Assembly (NCBI RefSeq): GCF_947623445.1
Contig: NC_135245.1
Span: 18,297,501 to 18,361,500, forward strand
From: Clavelina lepadiformis
Lineage: Eukaryota; Chordata; Ascidiacea; Aplousobranchia; Clavelinidae
Length of the DNA stretch: 64,000 nt
Reading direction: 5' to 3'
The position numbers were made by a program, and so were the translations under genes. How positions within the stretch are numbered: position 1 is the first letter of the stretch; each line of letters opens with the position of its first letter. Under the pieces are notes generated by a model. That model saw only the letters and a program-made list of their open reading frames with translations, ran no database searches and had not been told where the DNA came from. Shown in pieces: positions 46,790 through 59,500 of the stretch.

Positions 46790-47158
46790 TAGGGATGTGC
46801 CGCGAGGACGATTATTCGGGTTCGTGCGAATCCGAATATCTTAAAGGTCAACTCGAACGAATCCCGAATCTATTCATGTCACCGTCAAATGATAAAATTC
46901 TATCAAAAAGTTGCCAAATCTTGTCTGTATCGTGACATAATTACTAAAAATTAATGATTAAATGGCGATTTGAAAAGCAAAATCCTTATGTAAATGATTT
47001 CTGGTGAGAAATGTTTACTCTAGTTTAACTAAACCAGAAAAATTGATCATTATTTCATGGATAAGTCGATAAATCTGTAACTAGTATAGTATTCGTCCGA
47101 ACCTTCCACAGAGCCAATATTCGGCGAATCTATTCGCGTTTGCATTGGCCTAACCCTA
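46790..47158. mobile_element. Non-autonomous hAT transposon, 369 bp
   Basis: The left end is tagggatgtgcc and the right end, reversed, is tagggttaggcc. An 8-bp target duplication, ctaaacag, lies at 46782-46789 and 47159-47166. The terminal inverted repeats are imperfect, and inside are several tattcg and gaatatt motifs in both orientations. There is no coding capacity. The duplication length and TAGGG ends fit hAT. Confidence 0.85.
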
Positions 47159-47166
47159 CTAAACAG

Positions 47167-48270
47167 TGCTTATAAACGTACCTACGACTTTCCGTTTTCA
47201 ACTGAAGAAATTTGCAAACTATTCAAACTTTTCCCTGTTGTGATAACAACAAGAGCGTCTCTGATTGGTCAATAAGTTCGTTGAATCAGTCGAGCTATGT
47301 CCAATCAAAATATCTTATTCACTTACGTCACTATTTTAAGGAAGACGAACGTTAAGTAATTTCTCAAACAAGATCAAGTTTATCACAATTTTCCTGGAAA
47401 AATATCAAGAAATCAAAAGCACGTTATAGAGTGCAAAAAATATTAACCAATATAGCACACCGTGGTTGCCAGTAAAATGATTTAAACTTAGCATCAGGCC
47501 AACACATGGTTATATAGTTGCGTAGCCTTAGCATAGTCTTTATATTTGAAGAACACAAATGGAAAACTGTAAGAATACAGAAATAATGTATTTCTGGAAT
47601 AAAATTGATCGGTTTTATTTAGCCGAAGTTTCCTCGGCAACTGTTTGTCATTATGGTGCTTTAGACTGTTAGTTAGTGACTATTTCATGAGAAAAACCAG
47701 TACATCCAAAGCTACAGTGGCCTACTTCACTTCTTTCAATCCATTTTCTTTTTAACCTATGTTACACCATATCATACCGTACCTCTACTCAAAATCTAAC
47801 TTCAATTCAATCCAAATTAACTAAACTCAACTTATTTCATAACCCCGTTATCGAAATCGCAATTTTCGAATGATTTTATTGAAAAGAACACTGAAAACCC
47901 CAGAAAAGACAAAAGGGTGAAGAACATACTTGGTGAATATGAAGCACACAAACAGTGAAGGTGGCAGTGAAGAAATGAAAGTACTTAGGACAAAGAAATA
48001 CCGGGTGTTACGAAGGCATTTTGCCTGTAAGACATCAACAGACGAAAATAATACTCGTGGCATGAGCTTTGGCAGTTAATTGGCAAGAGCTTGGCAAGTT
48101 AGGGCAGTTTTGGACATGTTTTACACAAGAACATAAAAGAACGAAACATGGCACATAATTTTATACTAATGCTGGTTTTCACAGAACTGGCCGTAAAAAT
48201 CATGTACAGAAAGTTTGAGAAAAATTATGGATATTAGGGTGATAAGCTTTCTGCAGATTGGAAGTCAACG
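47167..48270. other. Intergenic, no gene seen
   Basis: AT-rich sequence. A minus-strand open stretch of about 70 codons near 47848-48063 has no supporting context. Confidence 0.5.
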
Positions 48271-48530
48271 GTACTCAAAGATTCGTTACATTCACTTGAA
48301 GTGTCTCGTACCTCGGAAGATTCGCCAGCACGGCATTCGGGTAAACCAGCTTGTTCTGCGTCAGAAACAAGAGAAGTTTTAAGTGCGATGCCAAGTTCAC
48401 TTCAAGCTTGAAATAGCCTTGCACTATCTTTGTGCTTGTCTTGAAATATAACCAATACGTTACAGCCAAAAACAAAACGTTCGAGCTAGCTAATCCCAAG
48501 TAACTACTAGTACAATGAAAAGTTAGCATG

Positions 48531-51500
48531 TCACAAAGTACCGCTTGATTTAACATCTCTGACTGGTGTACTGTATACCGATGAATCGTTATGGTTGGAA
48601 TCTTCCACTGGTAAGTCTGGTGTTGTGACCCCTTCACACAAAATTTATAACATAAATTGACCCATCAAAGGGATACACCATAGGTACTATGGTGTACAGT
48701 GTGTAGATATGGTAACAGTGATGACTATAACTTAAACATGATGAATCGTGTAAGTGATCGTGATATTAAACCTTGGATGCTGGACTGCTCACTGTGAGAA
48801 GTGACATTTTGTTTTGGGTCAATTCCATCATCTAAATCTTCCGGGGTCGAGATGTCAGTGGTTTCAACTTGCACTGTGTAAGAGTACAGAGAGTAAAAAT
48901 TGAATACGTGACACAGAACAACATACACTTTACATTTACCTTCCATTTTATCTTTAGTTGGTGTTGAGAAAACTGGTCCGAACTGGGCAGCATCCAAACA
49001 TGATTGATTAGGTGTTGAGGAAATTTCTTTGGCGCTTCCATCCATGAATACGTCTCCTCCCATTTCAACTATTTCACTGACATTATCTACATCCTTCTTC
49101 CCATCGTCACTGCCTGCCACTTCCTCTGGATCGGAAGAGTTATCACCACAAATCTTGCCCAGGATCTCATTTGGTAACAACTCAGCTTCTGGACTGGAGG
49201 AGCAAACTGTAACTTTACCATCATCTTGTTCAAAGATGTCATCACAAGAGCAGATCAGATGAGAAAGATGTTGCAATGCATCGTCATCATCATTTTTCCC
49301 TTGCTGTGTTACAGTGCACGCATCATAGAAAATACCAGTATCACCATCATGCGAAATGTCACGAACTTCACATAAAACTTTCTCAGAGTGGTCCAATAAT
49401 TTTACTCCAACATCCACAGAGGCGGCCGCTGAAGAAAGCAAATGGTCATGATCATTACTGTCTCCGTTTTCCTGAGACACATGAGCAGTTTCTTCCTCAT
49501 GGTGTTCATCATCATCTTCCACCATAGCTAACTCTTCCACGTTTCTGCACTCATTTTTTTTCTCCTTTGCAAAAAGAATCACAACATCTTCAAGGCATTC
49601 ATTCACTGCATCTTGGCACACGGCGTCCACAAGTTGTCGAGCAATCTCGTTCATGGATGAACTGGAGGTCGTCTTTCCACAGCTTACTTCAGTGAAATAC
49701 TCTCCGAGGAGGCCCTTTGCAGCTTGTGCCATCTGACTGTCCGTACTGAAGCAAAAACAAACAACAAGTTTTAATTTGGTAAAACACGTTGACTACAACC
49801 AATGTAAAACGAAAACATAAACACAAAACCTTTATTACAACCGTGCTTGCGTTAGAAAAGTTGTTGGAAAGCAACTTATGCAGACCCATAAACCACAGTA
49901 TTAATATAATTATGAATATTAGCATAACAACCAGGGCTGGGGAGCCGGAGCCTGGAGCCAAGCATTTTCTCCGGAGCCGGAGCCTTTTTAAACATTTCTT
50001 GTGGAGCCGGAGCTGGAGCTGGAGCTACAAAATATTTATCAGCTCCAGCTCCAGTATTGAATATAACAAGCTTTAATCACTACGCAACAAAATTTAAAAA
50101 AATTTTTGTTTGGCTACATTTATTAAGTGTATCTGTATGATTTTCAAGCGCTGATTTCAAAAATGCTATTCAAATGCTATTCAAATGCTTTATTCAAAAA
50201 TGCTTGGAGTTTTCTGTCTACTTTGAAGTTTTTGAAGACCTTTGCTTTTGCAAAGATGTAGAAGGCCTGTTTGGTGCTGTTGGAATAGATCATGATCCTA
50301 CTCAGTGGTGGCGTTTCATTGACAGTTCTACCAAAAGTCTTAAAGCAGTGTTACTTCACAATGGCAACATATATCCATCAATTCCACTTGCTTATTCCTT
50401 ACAGATGAAAGAAGATTATGAAAACGTCAAGCAACTGCTCATTAAAATCAATTACACTCAGTTTAAGTGGTATGTTTGTGGTGACTTTAAAATGTTGGGA
50501 ATTTTGCTTGGTCTGCAGGGTGGTTACTCAAAATACTCTTGCTTTCTGTGCTTGTGGAATAGTAGAGCTGACGGTGAGCACTATGAGAAAATGAATGGCC
50601 GACATGGGAAAAACTAAACCCAGGAATGTACAACGTTATTAGGGAACCTCTTGTAAGCCGGGAAATAGTTTTACTGCTTCCACTTCATATCAAATTAGGT
50701 CTGGTAAAACAGTTTGCCAAAGCTTTAGATTTTCAAGGACAAGTTTTTCAAGAAATCCGTTCAATGTTTCCCCGACTATCACTTGCCAAAATAAAAGCAG
50801 GAATATTTGTTGGTCCCCAGATAAACACATTGTTAAAGTGTAAAAGCTTGGAAGAAAAAATGAATGAAACAGAAAAAGAAGCTTGGCAAGCATTTCGAGG
50901 TGTGGTTGTTGGATTTTTGGGAAATAAAAGGGACCGAAAGTACAAAGAGTTGGTGGAGAAACTGATCAAAAGTTACCAAAACATGGGTTGTCGCATGTCT
51001 GTCAAACTTCATTTTTTATGTTCGCATCTGGATTTTTTTCAAGAAAATCTAGGTGACTTCAGTGAGGAGCACGGTGAGAGACTTCATCAGGATATTGAGC
51101 CAATGGAAAAATGATATAAAGGCCGCTGGTATAGTGTAATGATGGGAAACCACATTTGGTTTTTAGTAAGGCAAGACAGGAGTAGTCATAAAAGAAAAAC
51201 TCGCTCAAAAGTACATTTTTGAACGACTCTTACTGTTTGACAAAACTATGTTACAATTATCTTCAAGCCTTCCTTACTAACGTTTTTAAACTGGTTTTTG
51301 CGTTTAATAAACCAAACAGAACCTTGATGTGGAAATAAAATCTACTGCAAGAGTAGAACACGATTTGAATTTTTGAAATATCAAAATTTGAATACAGTAT
51401 TTCAAAAAGTAACGATGGTACGAAAAAACTAACTGGATTTTTGAACTCAGCACCCAAAAATACATAAAGGGGCATTAAAAAAAGTAGCCAAACAAAAATT

Positions 51501-53371
51501 GTGTTACGTAGTGATAATTTGTCTTAGCTGCTATTTTTAAAACCTATACCGGAGCCGGAGCTGGAGCCGGAGCCGCTGTTTAAAAGTTTATAGCTCCGGA
51601 GCTGGAGCTGGAGCTAGTGGATGAATGCTTGATAGCTCCGGAGCTGGAGCCGGAGCCTATGCTTTTTTGCAGTGGCTCCCCAGCCCTGATAACAACTACA
51701 ACATACTATTTGTCAGTAAATGGTTGAAGATTTCTTAATTCTGCTGCAACTAAGTTCTTTTCAGTGTCGCAAACCTGTAAAATTTAACAACTGCAAACGA
51801 CTTGAAGGCTGCAATTAAATCATATTAAAATGCCCTACACAAGACCATGCACGACTAACGTAAAATAATATTAGGCCTTCCATGTTTGAAACACCATTCA
51901 TCTCAACATAGCACACTACAGAAAATGAACAATTAACTCAGAACCTGGAGCGACCAAATAAATTATTGAGTAATAAAATGTTAGCATAATTGATATTTCT
52001 AAGGTAAGTATTTTGTCCTAACCATTAAAAGTTACTGGTTTGGTTAAAACATTTTGAGTTAAATGATGTAAAGTAGAAATACTGAGCTTCCAAAGTACTA
52101 ACAACCATAAAATACTCACTTGGCTTGTTTCTGTGGTTTTGGCAAGTTCCTGAACATCAGCGACTACTTCTGTGTTTACTTTGTGATCTAGAACATCGTC
52201 ACATACAATTTTACTGGAACTGTTATCAGTGTTGTGCGCAATGACATCATGAGTGATGATGTCACAACTAACATGTTCTTGTGTGACATCATCATTTACA
52301 CTGTGAGTGGCTGCATCAGCATCATCGTTACAAACATCCAGAGAGACATGAGTTGCATCATCATTTACATTATCGCAGGTGACATCATTGGTACTCATTA
52401 TGACATCACTGTTAAGTGCATCATCATACACAGGTCCAACAGCAACATAATGACCTCTATTTACAGTATCTTGAGTTTTTTCTAATTCTTCACAGACATC
52501 GTCATCCTTAACAGATTTTTCAACTTCTCTTTCCTCGCTATCTTCAACGTTATCGTGCTTCTTTGCAACTGCAACGCTTTCACTCTGATACAAAACATTG
52601 TCGTCATCCAATGGATCGGAGAGACCTCCAGAATCTTTCTCTTCCTGCGCTTTGTTATCGTCATCAAATATATTGTTGGGACTCTCCTCGGGAGGTATTT
52701 TGTGATTCTCTGGTCGAAACATGGAAATGCTTTCTGTAGTCTCATTAACGGTGACTGCGTCTTCTACTGGCATTTCTGTTGACATCATGACATGTTGTCA
52801 AAAACGGGACAAATACAATGTCACATTGAAGCTATGTTCATATGTCTGATATATGCAAAAATACACACTTCTGCTAATATGATATTTCAAAATAATGGCC
52901 CAAAAATGAATTTAAGTTAATATTATTTTCAATAACAACTAAACAAGTTTGAACATTATACCTGTGCAAGTTAGAGATGATCTCCTTTCTTCATTGCAAG
53001 CAGTACTGGCGGTTTGTTTAACGGTTTTGTAGCTGAAAGGAAAAATTTGGTTGAATGGTTTTGATTTAATTTAATGAAAATCAGCAAACATGCATAAGGG
53101 AAGTACGTCATGAAAATGGATATGTGTTGTCACCTGATTGCTGTAGTAACATCTTCTAATTTTTCTGCTGGGTTGTCACTTGTACTGCAATAAATTGTCC
53201 AGGTCTTCTGTCCAAGACTTGAGCCTTGACAAATACAAGTGATACAACACTGCAGGTGAAATGTGCAACGAATAATGAAATAACATCAAGTTTAATTAAT
53301 TTTAAACCTGTTGGTGGTTCCTGGATAAACTGGGGACACTCTTCATCTTTCAGCAGAAGAAAATCTGTCAT
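48531..53371 (-). CDS. Acidic protein of unknown function, next to the Tudor gene
   Basis: The exons that chain in phase are 53032-52962, 52775-52120, 51774-51707, 49745-48940, 48867-48772 and 48631-48531 (stop TGA). The 5' end is unsettled. One model starts at ATG 53371 with exons 53371-53308 and 53249-53180; another starts at an ATG right after an acceptor (gctgaaag) near 53350, with 53249-53134 as its second exon. The product is about 600 residues, rich in Asp, Glu, Ser and His, with runs such as EDDDEHHEEE. I recognise no domain. One part, GLLGEYFTEV to VILFAKEKK, could be a short helical region. It starts about 165 bp behind the Tudor gene on the same strand, so the two could share one transcript. 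A DNA transposon sits in its intron between 51706 and 49746. It is probably expressed, given the consistent phases, but its role is unknown. Confidence 0.6.
49932..51688 (+). mobile_element. DNA transposon of hAT-like structure with decayed transposase
   Basis: The 1757-bp element has perfect 15-bp inverted ends, CAGGGCTGGGGAGCC. The 8-bp target duplication ataacaac lies at 49924-49931 and 51689-51696. Both subterminal regions (49940-50060 and 51548-51660) are packed with inverted copies of the hexamer ggagcc/ggagct, likely binding sites for its own transposase. It carries a broken transposase gene on the plus strand, opposite to the host gene whose intron it occupies. The ends and duplication length fit hAT. 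Confidence 0.92.
50174..51222 (+). pseudogene. Transposase remnant of the DNA transposon
   Basis: Two frames cover one protein. Its marks are FIDSSTKSLKAVLLHNGN, CGDFKMLGILLG, CFLCLWNSRA, LPLHIKLGLVKQF, VGPQINTLL and HLDFFQENLGDFSEEHGER. From memory these belong to a family of uncharacterised proteins scattered through insect, cnidarian and fish genomes; I cannot name it with certainty. One missing base near 50590 shifts the frame (HYEK to EWPTWEKLNPG). A TGA at 51112-51114 stands where the family has arginine in MEKRY-type sequence, after which reading continues to 51222. The N-terminal part of the family is absent. It is a dead copy. Confidence 0.75.
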
Positions 53372-53534
53372 ACCAACCAATTACTCCGAGCCACAAAATA
53401 CAAAGCACTTGTGTACGAAATATAGCACTTGTTTTGACCAATATTAAACGCAAAACTTGTTTCTAACAATGGTAACATCAGATACAACAACAACCATTGA
53501 ATAATCACTTAAGCATCTAACAGGATTAATGACA

Positions 53535-53540
53535 TTTATT
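53535..53540 (-). terminator. Polyadenylation signal overlapping the Tudor stop codon
   Basis: On the minus strand the coding end reads caATAAAtg. The TAA stop (53538-53536) lies inside AATAAA, so the 3' UTR would be only about 15-30 bases if this signal is used. No other AATAAA lies just downstream. Confidence 0.55.
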
Positions 53541-56500
53541 GAGAGAACGAACCTGGAGTCGGAACAAGGGCATTTCTTTCATCATCACTCGCAAATACAC
53601 TATCTGACATCAGTGATCCAACTGACGAAATGGAGTCTGGCAGCTTCTTTGGATGCAAACTAAGCGAGTCTTGAAAAGGATTTTCTGACTTTACGTGAGG
53701 GAACGGATCCAAGAAGGACACTAGCGGTTGAGATGAAGCCAATTTTTCAATGTCAATCAGTGGAATACGATTTACAGTTTGAGAATTTTCGTTGCTGTTC
53801 ACCCCATATATGGCTTCATTCTGGGATTGTGGTTTCAAATGTGATGATTCAATGTTTCCAGAAGCAAACTTTCTCTTCATCAAAAGTCTCGACAGAGAAC
53901 CGGACTTGGTGGTAACAGCAGCAGACCACTTGCAGAGAAGATGCTCAGGTGATAAAGGTCGCTTAAATTCCACTCTGATGCTACCTTCCGCATCCCTAGC
54001 CTTGAGCTCTTCCATGAAAAAAGCACAAGCTTTCACTGACCATTCCCCATCAAACGGAGAGGCCCCGTGAAGGGAGCACTGAATAGCACGAGGGGGACAT
54101 GACTTCATCTCCTCTGGGAGTTGGAAAATCTTCTCGAGAGGAAGCGAATACTCCAGGCCTGAATCTATATCCATGACTTTGAAAACGTCAGCATTGTGAC
54201 TCAGCACAATGCCACGAGTGATCTCCCCATTAGGCTGCTCCGGTTTGCTATAGAAAGCGCATAAGGTTAAATTGTCTGTCGAGTCTAGTGGCTCCATAAT
54301 GGAAGTTTCTGCCAGGCTAGGTACCATGTCTGTAATAAAGCAAGGCCTTATAAAAAATAAGCTGGGGCTAATGCAACAAGTGACTTGCACCTCGTGGACA
54401 CAAATAGGGCTGATGAAGTGCCTTGGTAAATCAATTAAGCAGCCGCAGGTAATTTCCAACTTAATATTGGGCTTGTTCTCTGGGAGACTGTGACTGGGTA
54501 GGATGACTGGAATGTGAGGCATTGGGAGGGGTTTATCAAGACGTGGTTTCTTACATGGGCTTACCGGGACGTTTGTTGTTATACCTGGGCGTTTCTGATC
54601 GAAGGAGAATGATGAGGTGGCCTGGCCGTCACCAGCTCCACCGACAAACTGATAAACATTGTGATGACCTTGGTAGTTTGTCAGGAAGAGCATCATTGCA
54701 TCAACCTTTTCCATGACTGCTTCCGTAGAAACGCCCTGAACTAAAGAAGACTTGATCTCTGAACAAAATTCCTTCATCTCATCAATAAAACTTGATGGAA
54801 CGGAAATTTTCACAGGGTCGGGGGCGGTAACATTTTTCATACAACATGATTTGTCATCTAGTACTTTAAGGTCAGCGCTTGTCACAATTATGTGTGGCAG
54901 AGAAGGAGTAGTCAGAACATTTGTAATAGAGTGCGGGGTTTTTATCTCAGTGAAATTGTTTGTATCACATGATTTTTCTGTATCTGCAGTTGGCAGTTTT
55001 TTTGTAGCCAATGACACTGACTCATCTTCCACATTTACAGCAGGTTTGTCAACTTCAGGTAAAGACACATCCGTATCATCAGGTGGCAGATTCGTGTCTT
55101 GTATCTCATTTTTCTGGCAAACTTGCTGCTCTACACCTTGCAGGGTTGTGGTTGGATTTTCGTTATTTTTATCTTCACCGCACTTTGAGAGTTTTTCCGA
55201 AATGTCCACACCACCAGCTTTGAGTAATACCTTCCATTTTCCTATTTCATCTGCTTTAAGAAATTCGACTTGCAGTGGCACATCTATTGCAAGTGTCATG
55301 TATAAGTCGATCGCTTTCTCAATTGAATCCTCTGGCAAACGAGCAACATTGCTCAAAGAGCACAGAACAGCTTGCATTGGAATTTGAGCAGTCTGAGGAC
55401 TGATTTTCCTGATGTCTTTCCATTCAACGTCGCAAGCATTGCCATAATCAACGAAGAATATTTTGGCATTTGTGCTGCTCTCAACTATCTGACCCCGATA
55501 CCATTCACCGTCATCTGGACTTTTGGCAACACAAAAATTGTCTTTGTTTCGAAGCTCCTCCTCAAATTGAGAACAGCTTGCATCCGCCTCTAGGTCGTTT
55601 TGAATAAGATCAAACAAGGAATCGAGTTTCTCTTGGGCTTCCGATAACTGCAAGAAGAACTGGTTGGGATTTTCAGCAAAGCTAACATAAGCTTCTGTAG
55701 TCAGACCTTCCTCAATAGAAATACCTTGAATCTGTGAAGTAATTTCCGTGCATGGAATATCAGTGTCATCTTCCTGAGTATCACTCGATTTATCGTCTTC
55801 CGGCTCATTGTCTTTGCTAGAATGGGTTTTTCCAGCGTCATCCTGTGCATCAAGCGTCTTCATGTATTCTTTATTGAGCAGAGTGCCATCTGGAAGACGA
55901 AGCTTCACTTCATATGTGTCATCATCTTCGACATAATTTGAAAATGATGCTGAAAGCTCCAAATTTGCAACACGGGAATCAAAATCCTCAATTTCTTTTG
56001 ATGTCCAGGTTGATGGGTTGAAATCCACATGTGCCAAATGACAATGAATAGCTTGAAGTGGCAAAACACAAAATCCAATCTCAGAGTTACGTATTCTATC
56101 CACCGAGAGAATCTCAATTGTTCCATAATCTACAAACTGAACTTTGACCTTTTTGTCATCAATGATGTCGAGAACTGAAGCTCGATGCCACGCATCATCA
56201 CAATATTGTGCAACACAAACAGATCCAACAGACAGGGATAATGTAGAGGCGATATCAACATCTTTGTGATCCTCCTTGTAATAAGATTCCAAACTGAGCA
56301 TCATCGTATCAAGATCATTTGAAAGTTCTGCTAATTGACAATAAACATCTCCAGGGTTTTCAACATGACTGATGTATACCTTGCAGCTTCCTTTATGTAA
56401 CATGTCGGTGAGGCGCTTGTATTTTGGCAACGCTTCATAGTCTGTCTGGGTTGAAATTCCTTCGTTGCTTGGCACGTGGTCAGTGGTCAATGAGGTGTTG

Positions 56501-59500
56501 GTAGATGAGAAAAAATCTAGCAGTCGAACCGTCTCACCATTGCTTCTTTTAATTTTAAGGTCTGCAATATTCTCACTTTGGTGATGGTCGGGAAATCTCA
56601 AGGATGCAAGAACAACAACTACTTCTAAGATTGAGAGGTTTTCCAAATTCTGAACTGTGTTTTCTGCACCGGATTCAGGTATATTCGGCAGTTTGCAGCA
56701 AACAGACATCGCTGGAAGTTGTGCAAATCTGTTATCTAGTTTTCGAACATCACCCATGCTTATGCTAGCCATGTTTCCGTAGTCTACGAAATGAACATTT
56801 AATAGAGCATGTCCTTCACTATCAGAAGTGATTTTGTCAGCAATCTGAGCTCGATAGAACTGGCCATCTTCGCTGTAGCGAGCAAGACAGAAGCTGCCTA
56901 CATCTGGAACATCAGTGATTATATCTAAGTTGGTGGTTTTATTAATTTCATCCATCATAGCATGCAGTTTTGCCAAGGACTTAAACTTTTGGAGGTAAAC
57001 CTTGTCATGAGATTCAACATGGCTGATGATCACCTCTTTTTCACCTTTCCATAGCTTTGGTTTATTAATGACAGCGACATCACACGAGTGAAAATTGATA
57101 TTGAAGATTTTGCATTCCGCTTTGTCAAAGGAGGCTAAGTTTTCTTTTACCAGCTTCGTTGCCAAGTCCATTTTTCCAACCTCCAGGCTAATCCACCATG
57201 ACACGGTATCTTTATCTTTGTGATAAAACCTTGCTTTTAAATCGCTGCTACTACCAATAACCATTGATTGAATGAGTGCCTTTGATTCGTCTGACCAGTA
57301 GGGACCTGTCTTGGGTTTTATGCCAGCAAGGCAACATGGTACAGCCATTTTAGGCCATCTGTCCATGTCAGCCACCAGTTGTTTCACATAATAAGTCTTC
57401 TTTACCTTTTCCACATGTCCGCTGTCAATGTATTGCACTTCAACATATTCGTTTTCACTCTCGGAGACACTTAGCACCATTGCACGGCCCCACTCTTCAT
57501 TGCTGGTTTGTCTACTGCACACAGTATCGCCAGAGTAGAGATCTTGGACCGCGTAATCAGCGTTTCTCACCGCAGTGTAGAAGCCATTAATGGTGTTGTT
57601 GCAGTGTTCTCGCTGTTCCTTCAATCTATCAAACTGGACAAAGAAGTGTCTTGGATCAAGAAATTTTGAGATTGTTACAATCTCACATGCACCAGCTTGT
57701 AAGAAAAATGGGTCAGTTAGATTTAATTTCTGCGGACTCGTTTCATCTGAATCAGATAGACTGAATGATGTTGGGCTCTTGAGACCTAGTTTCTCAATGA
57801 TGATGTCATTTATCCTTTTTTCTTCACTAAACAGATCAAGGTGAATTTTTCCATTTTGTGAAGAAGTGACAACTCCGTTAAACTGCTTGTCCAGCAAAAG
57901 GTCTTTCATTATATCTAGTATTTTGGCTTGACCGTCATCGGACACAAACTTGTGCACATCTGTTAGACTGCATGGAAGAGCTTGTATCGGTAACTCAAAA
58001 AATTCATCATCTTTGAACCTCTGCACTTCTGCTAAGCCAACCTCGGCTGTATTCCCATAATCAACAAAAAGAACATGTGCGTGATCGTTTGGCATTGATG
58101 ATATAAAATGAGCACGGTACCATTTATCTCCGTCGTACTTAGCAAAACAAATACATTCCCTGGCTAGATCTTTCAACGTCGGAGGACTGTTCTGATTCTC
58201 AGAGCAATGACATTGTAACCTTTCCATCATCTCGTCCATAATCTTAAATTTTCTTTTTAGCTGGCAGTAGAAAAGATTAGGGCTCTCAATGTGTGTAATG
58301 TAGAATTCATCTTCCTTCCCCTTGGCAACATCCAAATTAGTGTAGAGGAAAGATTTGAGCTTGAATGGAGGCAAGAGCTGCCCCATGATTTGCGGTTTCC
58401 GTCCAAATCCTGCCTCGATTGCCAAGTCCGCAAAATCGACAAGTGGAGTACGGAGACTGCATATAAAGAAGGTGCCCAAATCATCACCTGCACAGCCGTG
58501 AACCGTGCATGACAAGTTACAGTGATTTGCATCCAAGAATCCCTTGAACATGTTAATGGCTTGTTCGGACCACGAGTCTTCAATTGGCTGGACTATGCCA
58601 CGTAAGGAACACCTCATTGCCGCAGGTGAACACTGCAAGACAAATTTTGGTGAAATAGACCTCAGGTTTTGGAGCTTTGCCTTTACAACTCGGCCATAAT
58701 CAACCAGGCAAACGTCCAAGTTGCCTAAATCTTTAAAATTCAACACAGCCCCTCTACACCAATGGCCAGACCTCTCATAGAACACGACGCATGGCAAGCC
58801 GACACAAAGGTCGCCTTCAGAGACCTCTAATTTGTCAGCATTATTGTTCTGATTATATTCTTCATCGATCCGTTTAAACAAGCTTAAATACTTCTGTTTG
58901 TGCACACTGTTGTTAATTGTCAGAAAAAAGTCGTCTGGTGATGACCCTTCGCACACTGACACCTCAATCTCTGCTCCCACCATCGCCATGCCAGCACTTT
59001 GGTAAAACAGCTCCGGTCTTGGTTTCGGCAGCGCCACTGGCTTCTCAGTAGAGGTAGGGGCACATTTCTCATGAACATCGCTTACAAGCACTGGAGTGTG
59101 TTGTTCATCACTGGTCGTTTTGCTCTGAGGTGTTTCGATCCAAGATGCATGATTTCTCTCAACCAAGACCTCACAAATATTAACTTTATTGCCACTGGGT
59201 TCTTCTATGATCAAATCGACAATGTAGGAAAGACCTTGTCTCTCGATGAATTTCCCACGAACATGAGCACTTTTTGTAAGAGATATAAGTTCTCTCACTG
59301 CCCCATTGGTCCAATGTTTGGACGCTGGCTTGATATTGCCAAGCTTACACTTTAATGCTTGCGCATCGGTTCGAAAGAACTGGGGGGCCAAGACACGTAT
59401 TTCGTCCAACTTAACTTTCATTTCGTTTCCGAAATCAATAGATTTCACCTCAACAGTGTCTGCATAGCAAAAGATCACCTGTGCTCGGAACCAGTTGTAA

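Noticed and set aside
47848-48063. Minus-strand frame with hydrophobic residues
   Set aside because: Composition follows the AT-rich base content; no start context or exon signals.
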